Notes under the pieces: model-generated
What the model saw: the letters and a program-made list of their open reading frames with translations, nothing else
What the model was told of the DNA's origin: nothing
The model's database searches: none
NCBI GenBank assembly: GCA_019418225.1
Contig: DYCF01000042.1
Coordinates: 29,765-45,707, forward strand
DNA from: Clostridiales bacterium
GTDB lineage: Bacteria; Bacillota; Clostridia; Lachnospirales; Cellulosilyticaceae
DNA length: 15,943 bases
Direction of reading: 5' to 3'
Made by a program: the position numbers and the translations under genes
Shown: in pieces, positions 14,363-15,943 of the stretch
How positions within the stretch are numbered: position 1 is the stretch's first letter
Layout of the letters: every line of letters begins with the position of its first letter

Positions 14363-14707
14363 TTAGAAATTTGAACCATTCCAGCCCCAATGGTTTACAA
14401 AGTCATAAGTAACATATAGGTTACGAGGAGAAATACCTAATTCCTTTTCGTAGAGTTCACAAATTTGGACTGTTAACTTTTCTAAGATTTCATTACTAGT
14501 CGAACCAAAAATTCTAACTTCTACAAAAGCACCTTTATCAAGTTTATTGCCACCAAAGTATAAAGGATACTCATCTTCAAAACCTACCATAAGAAAGTTT
14601 TCGCTTTTCCCAGGAATAGTAGAAATGATTTGGCCTAAAGCAGATTTAAGCGTTTCTTGTTTAGATGCATCAATTTTACAACTCACTTTAGAATTAATAA
14701 ATGGCAT
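14363..14707 (-). CDS. MIF-family (macrophage migration inhibitory factor-like) tautomerase
   Basis: From ATG 14707, preceded by AAAGGGG, the product is 114 residues, the normal length of MIF. The frame stays open upstream into the 35-bp repeats but with no homology, so the longer reading was rejected. After removal of Met, Pro becomes the N-terminal catalytic base (MPFINSKVS). Lys34 in GKSENFLMVG matches the active-site Lys of MIF. FGG (51-53), ISPRNLYVTYDF (92-103) and the C-terminal WGWNGSNF match the conserved MIF signature. It likely forms a trimer with keto-enol tautomerase activity, for example on phenylpyruvate-like compounds. The physiological substrate in bacteria is unknown. It is monocistronic, between repeat copies B and C. 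Confidence 0.88.
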   Translation of the reverse strand: MPFINSKVSCKIDASKQETLKSALGQIISTIPGKSENFLMVGFEDEYPLYFGGNKLDKGAFVEVRIFGSTSNEILEKLTVQICELYEKELGISPRNLYVTYDFVNHWGWNGSNF

Positions 14708-14743
14708 ATGTAATACCCCTTTCACAATAAAAAATTTTAACGT

Positions 14744-14749
14744 ACTATA
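14744..14749 (-). promoter_or_regulatory. Possible -10 box of the MIF-like gene
   Basis: TATAGT on the minus strand lies 37 bases before the start codon. The matching -35 (ATTATC at 17 bases) is poor. Hence this is tentative. Confidence 0.3.
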
Positions 14750-14785
14750 CAATTTAGCATATATAAGATAATCTATATTAAGATA

Positions 14786-15057
14786 GTAAGATAGATATAT
14801 AGGCCAATCTATACTAATGTATAAGATAGATATATAGGCCAATCTATACTGATGTATAAGATAGATATACAGGATAATCTATACTAACGTAAAAGATAGA
14901 TATATAGGATAATCTATACTAACGCAAAAGATAGATATATAGGACAATCTATACTAATGTATAAGATAGATATATAAGACAATCATACGTATATAAAAAA
15001 GTATATATAAGGCTATCTATAATTAATAAGATAATATAAGCTATCTATACTAATGTA
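14786..15057. repeat. 35-bp tandem repeat array, five clear units with degenerate flank
   Basis: Units at 14786-14820, 14821-14855, 14856-14890, 14891-14925 and 14926-14960 are 35 bases each and differ at few positions. A sixth (from 14961) breaks down, and weaker copies continue to about 15057. Every clear unit contains ATAGAT and ATCTAT separated by 10 bases, so each can form a small hairpin. There are no unique spacers, so it is not CRISPR. It lies directly upstream of the MIF-like gene promoter region, about 80 bases from the start codon. Confidence 0.9.
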
Positions 15058-15092
15058 TAAGATGATATATGCTAATATAGGTATCGTCTTAT
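15057..15092. repeat. Hairpin at the end of the 35-bp array
   Basis: ATAAGATGATA (15057-15067) pairs with TATCGTCTTAT (15082-15092), an 11-bp stem with one G-T pair and a 14-base loop. T-runs are absent. It marks the edge of the repeat array next to copy C of the dispersed repeat. Confidence 0.55.
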
Positions 15093-15112
15093 ATCTAAAA
15101 AATTAAAGTATC

Positions 15113-15225
15113 ATTATAGATGTCACATTTATAAATTTTAGTTACTCATCATTTTTAGTAAAATGAAATCATTAAGAGAAACCTATTGACTTACATGGAT
15201 ATTTTAAGGTTTTAGTTGGTTTCTA
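15113..15225 (+). repeat. Dispersed intergenic repeat, copy C (diverged)
   Basis: This copy begins ATTATAGATGTCACATTTAT and ends GGTTTTAGTTGGTTTCTA. It matches copies A and B throughout, but the stem has decayed (GATGTCACAT against AAATGAAATC). Similarity with A seems to continue for another 50-60 bases. It lies upstream of the DUF3781 gene. Confidence 0.8.
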
Positions 15226-15414
15226 TATATATTTCAAGTTTATTTCTCTATAGTATAACATAATGGCTAGCATATTATACCAAGGATCAACGTGCATATA
15301 AGAAATCAATGAATTAAATTAAGGGGTAAGGAGATAAAGTAGAATAACATTGAAGATATAAAAATAGAAGCAGGAATAGAGGAAGCAGAATAGAAAAGGG
15401 GTAGAAGTAAGAAG

Positions 15415-15678
15415 ATGAGTGATAATAATAGGTGCGAACTACTTTTAAACATAGCTAAGCTACATACAACAGTTCTAGGAAAAGAACGAATAAAAAGGAA
15501 TCTTTCTTTGAACATAGATGACGTTGTTGGATGGTGTAAAGAAAAGATACAAAATCCTGAAGCAGTCATTATTAGAAGGGGAAAGAATTGGTATATTAAT
15601 ATACATTATTGTGAGATAACAGTAAATGCGTATAGCTATACAATCATAACAGCTCATAAGATAAAATCAATAATATAA
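15415..15678 (+). CDS. Small DUF3781-family protein
   Basis: The 87-residue product has the DUF3781 pattern as I recall it: LLLNIAKLHTTVLGKERIKRNLSL, then DDVVGWCKEKI, AVIIRRGKNWYINI and ITVNAYSYTIITAHK towards the C-terminus. The function of this family is not known. There is no signal peptide or membrane segment. The upstream 100 bases are purine-rich with weak ribosome binding sites (AAGAAG just before the ATG, AAAAGGGG further away), and no clear promoter was found. It is followed by about 120 bases of AT-rich sequence and then the rRNA promoter. The family identification is from memory of the motif, so it is moderately sure. Confidence 0.7.
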   Translation: MSDNNRCELLLNIAKLHTTVLGKERIKRNLSLNIDDVVGWCKEKIQNPEAVIIRRGKNWYINIHYCEITVNAYSYTIITAHKIKSII

Positions 15679-15797
15679 TTAAGATAAAATCTTTTACTTT
15701 ATATACATATATAAGGAAGAAAGGTGGAATAATATAGGTATTCCTAGTAGTAAAATAAATAAAAGCAAAAAATAGAAATAAAAAATGAAAAAAGGTG

Positions 15798-15826
15798 TTG
15801 ACTTTTAGATTTAAAGAGTGTATTAT
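15798..15826 (+). promoter_or_regulatory. rRNA operon promoter
   Basis: TTGACT (15798-15803) and TATTAT (15821-15826) are exactly 17 bases apart. The following leader has boxA and no coding potential, as expected for a strong ribosomal RNA promoter. Confidence 0.85.
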
Positions 15827-15943
15827 TAATCAAGTCAGCAGCAGTAAGTACTGATAACAACGACACAGTTACTTGAGTCGTTATAAATAAATGAACTTTG
15901 AAAACAAAATAGTAATCATATAAACCAGTCGATTCATTAAAGT
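15827..15943 (+). promoter_or_regulatory. rRNA leader with boxA, upstream of a 16S gene outside the window
   Basis: A hairpin of the boxB kind is possible (AAGTACTG near 15847 with CAGTTACTT near 15866, one bulge). TGAACTTTGAAAACA (15892-15906) matches the boxA-type antitermination element of Bacillota rRNA leaders. The next stretch, with AAACCAGTCGATTCATTAAAG, resembles clostridial sequence just before 16S rRNA. No 16S sequence itself is present, so the gene would start shortly after 15943. Confidence 0.75.

Noticed and set aside
14708..14842. N-terminal extension of the MIF-like protein
   Set aside because: It would put residues before the catalytic Pro and is partly translated from the 35-bp repeats. 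Openness of the frame there is a repeat artefact.
14786..15057. CRISPR array
   Set aside because: Units are contiguous with no unique spacers, and no cas genes are nearby.

Overview
The window is AT-rich, with strong AGGAGG-type ribosome binding sites, short intergenic gaps, OmpR/PhoB- and LytS/LytTR-type signalling genes, and an rRNA-operon leader with a boxA of the Bacillota type. This suggests a low-GC Bacillota, most likely a clostridium. The species cannot be fixed from the sequence, and a Lachnospirales-like relative is only a guess.

Region 1 (1-6644) is an efflux locus read on the minus strand: a MarR-family regulator, an HlyD/AcrA-type lipoprotein adaptor, an RND (AcrB-like) permease and a small TolC-like protein. 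An ideal sigma-A-type promoter with a palindrome just past its -10 lies upstream of marR. The locus ends in 44-bp tandem repeats and a large imperfect hairpin. Divergent from it is region 2 (6645-8434): an OmpR/PhoB response regulator and a histidine kinase with a very short extracellular loop, closed by a terminator. A 17-bp perfect inverted repeat in the divergent region is a likely operator.

Region 3 (8483-12115) is a second signalling operon: a LytS-type kinase with a jelly-roll sensor and 7TMR-DISM-like membrane domain, a LytTR response regulator, and a YiiX/C92-like permuted papain-fold hydrolase. Region 4 (12145-14022) holds a DUF134 HTH protein whose textbook promoter sits inside a 20-bp perfect inverted repeat, then an intergenic stretch, then an Mrp/Nbp35-like Fe-S carrier ATPase closed by a 40-bp perfect palindrome acting as terminator.

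Region 5 (14023-15943) is repeat-rich. It carries a minus-strand MIF-family tautomerase gene, an array of 35-bp hairpin-forming tandem repeats upstream of it, and a small DUF3781 gene. It ends in the promoter and boxA leader of an rRNA operon whose 16S gene must begin just beyond the window. A roughly 113-bp intergenic repeat occurs three times between 12672 and 15225, in alternating orientation, so that inverted copies bracket both mrp and the MIF-like gene. This unnamed repeat family, the twin-palindrome DUF134 operator and the TolC-like protein that seems to lack its barrel are the most notable items.
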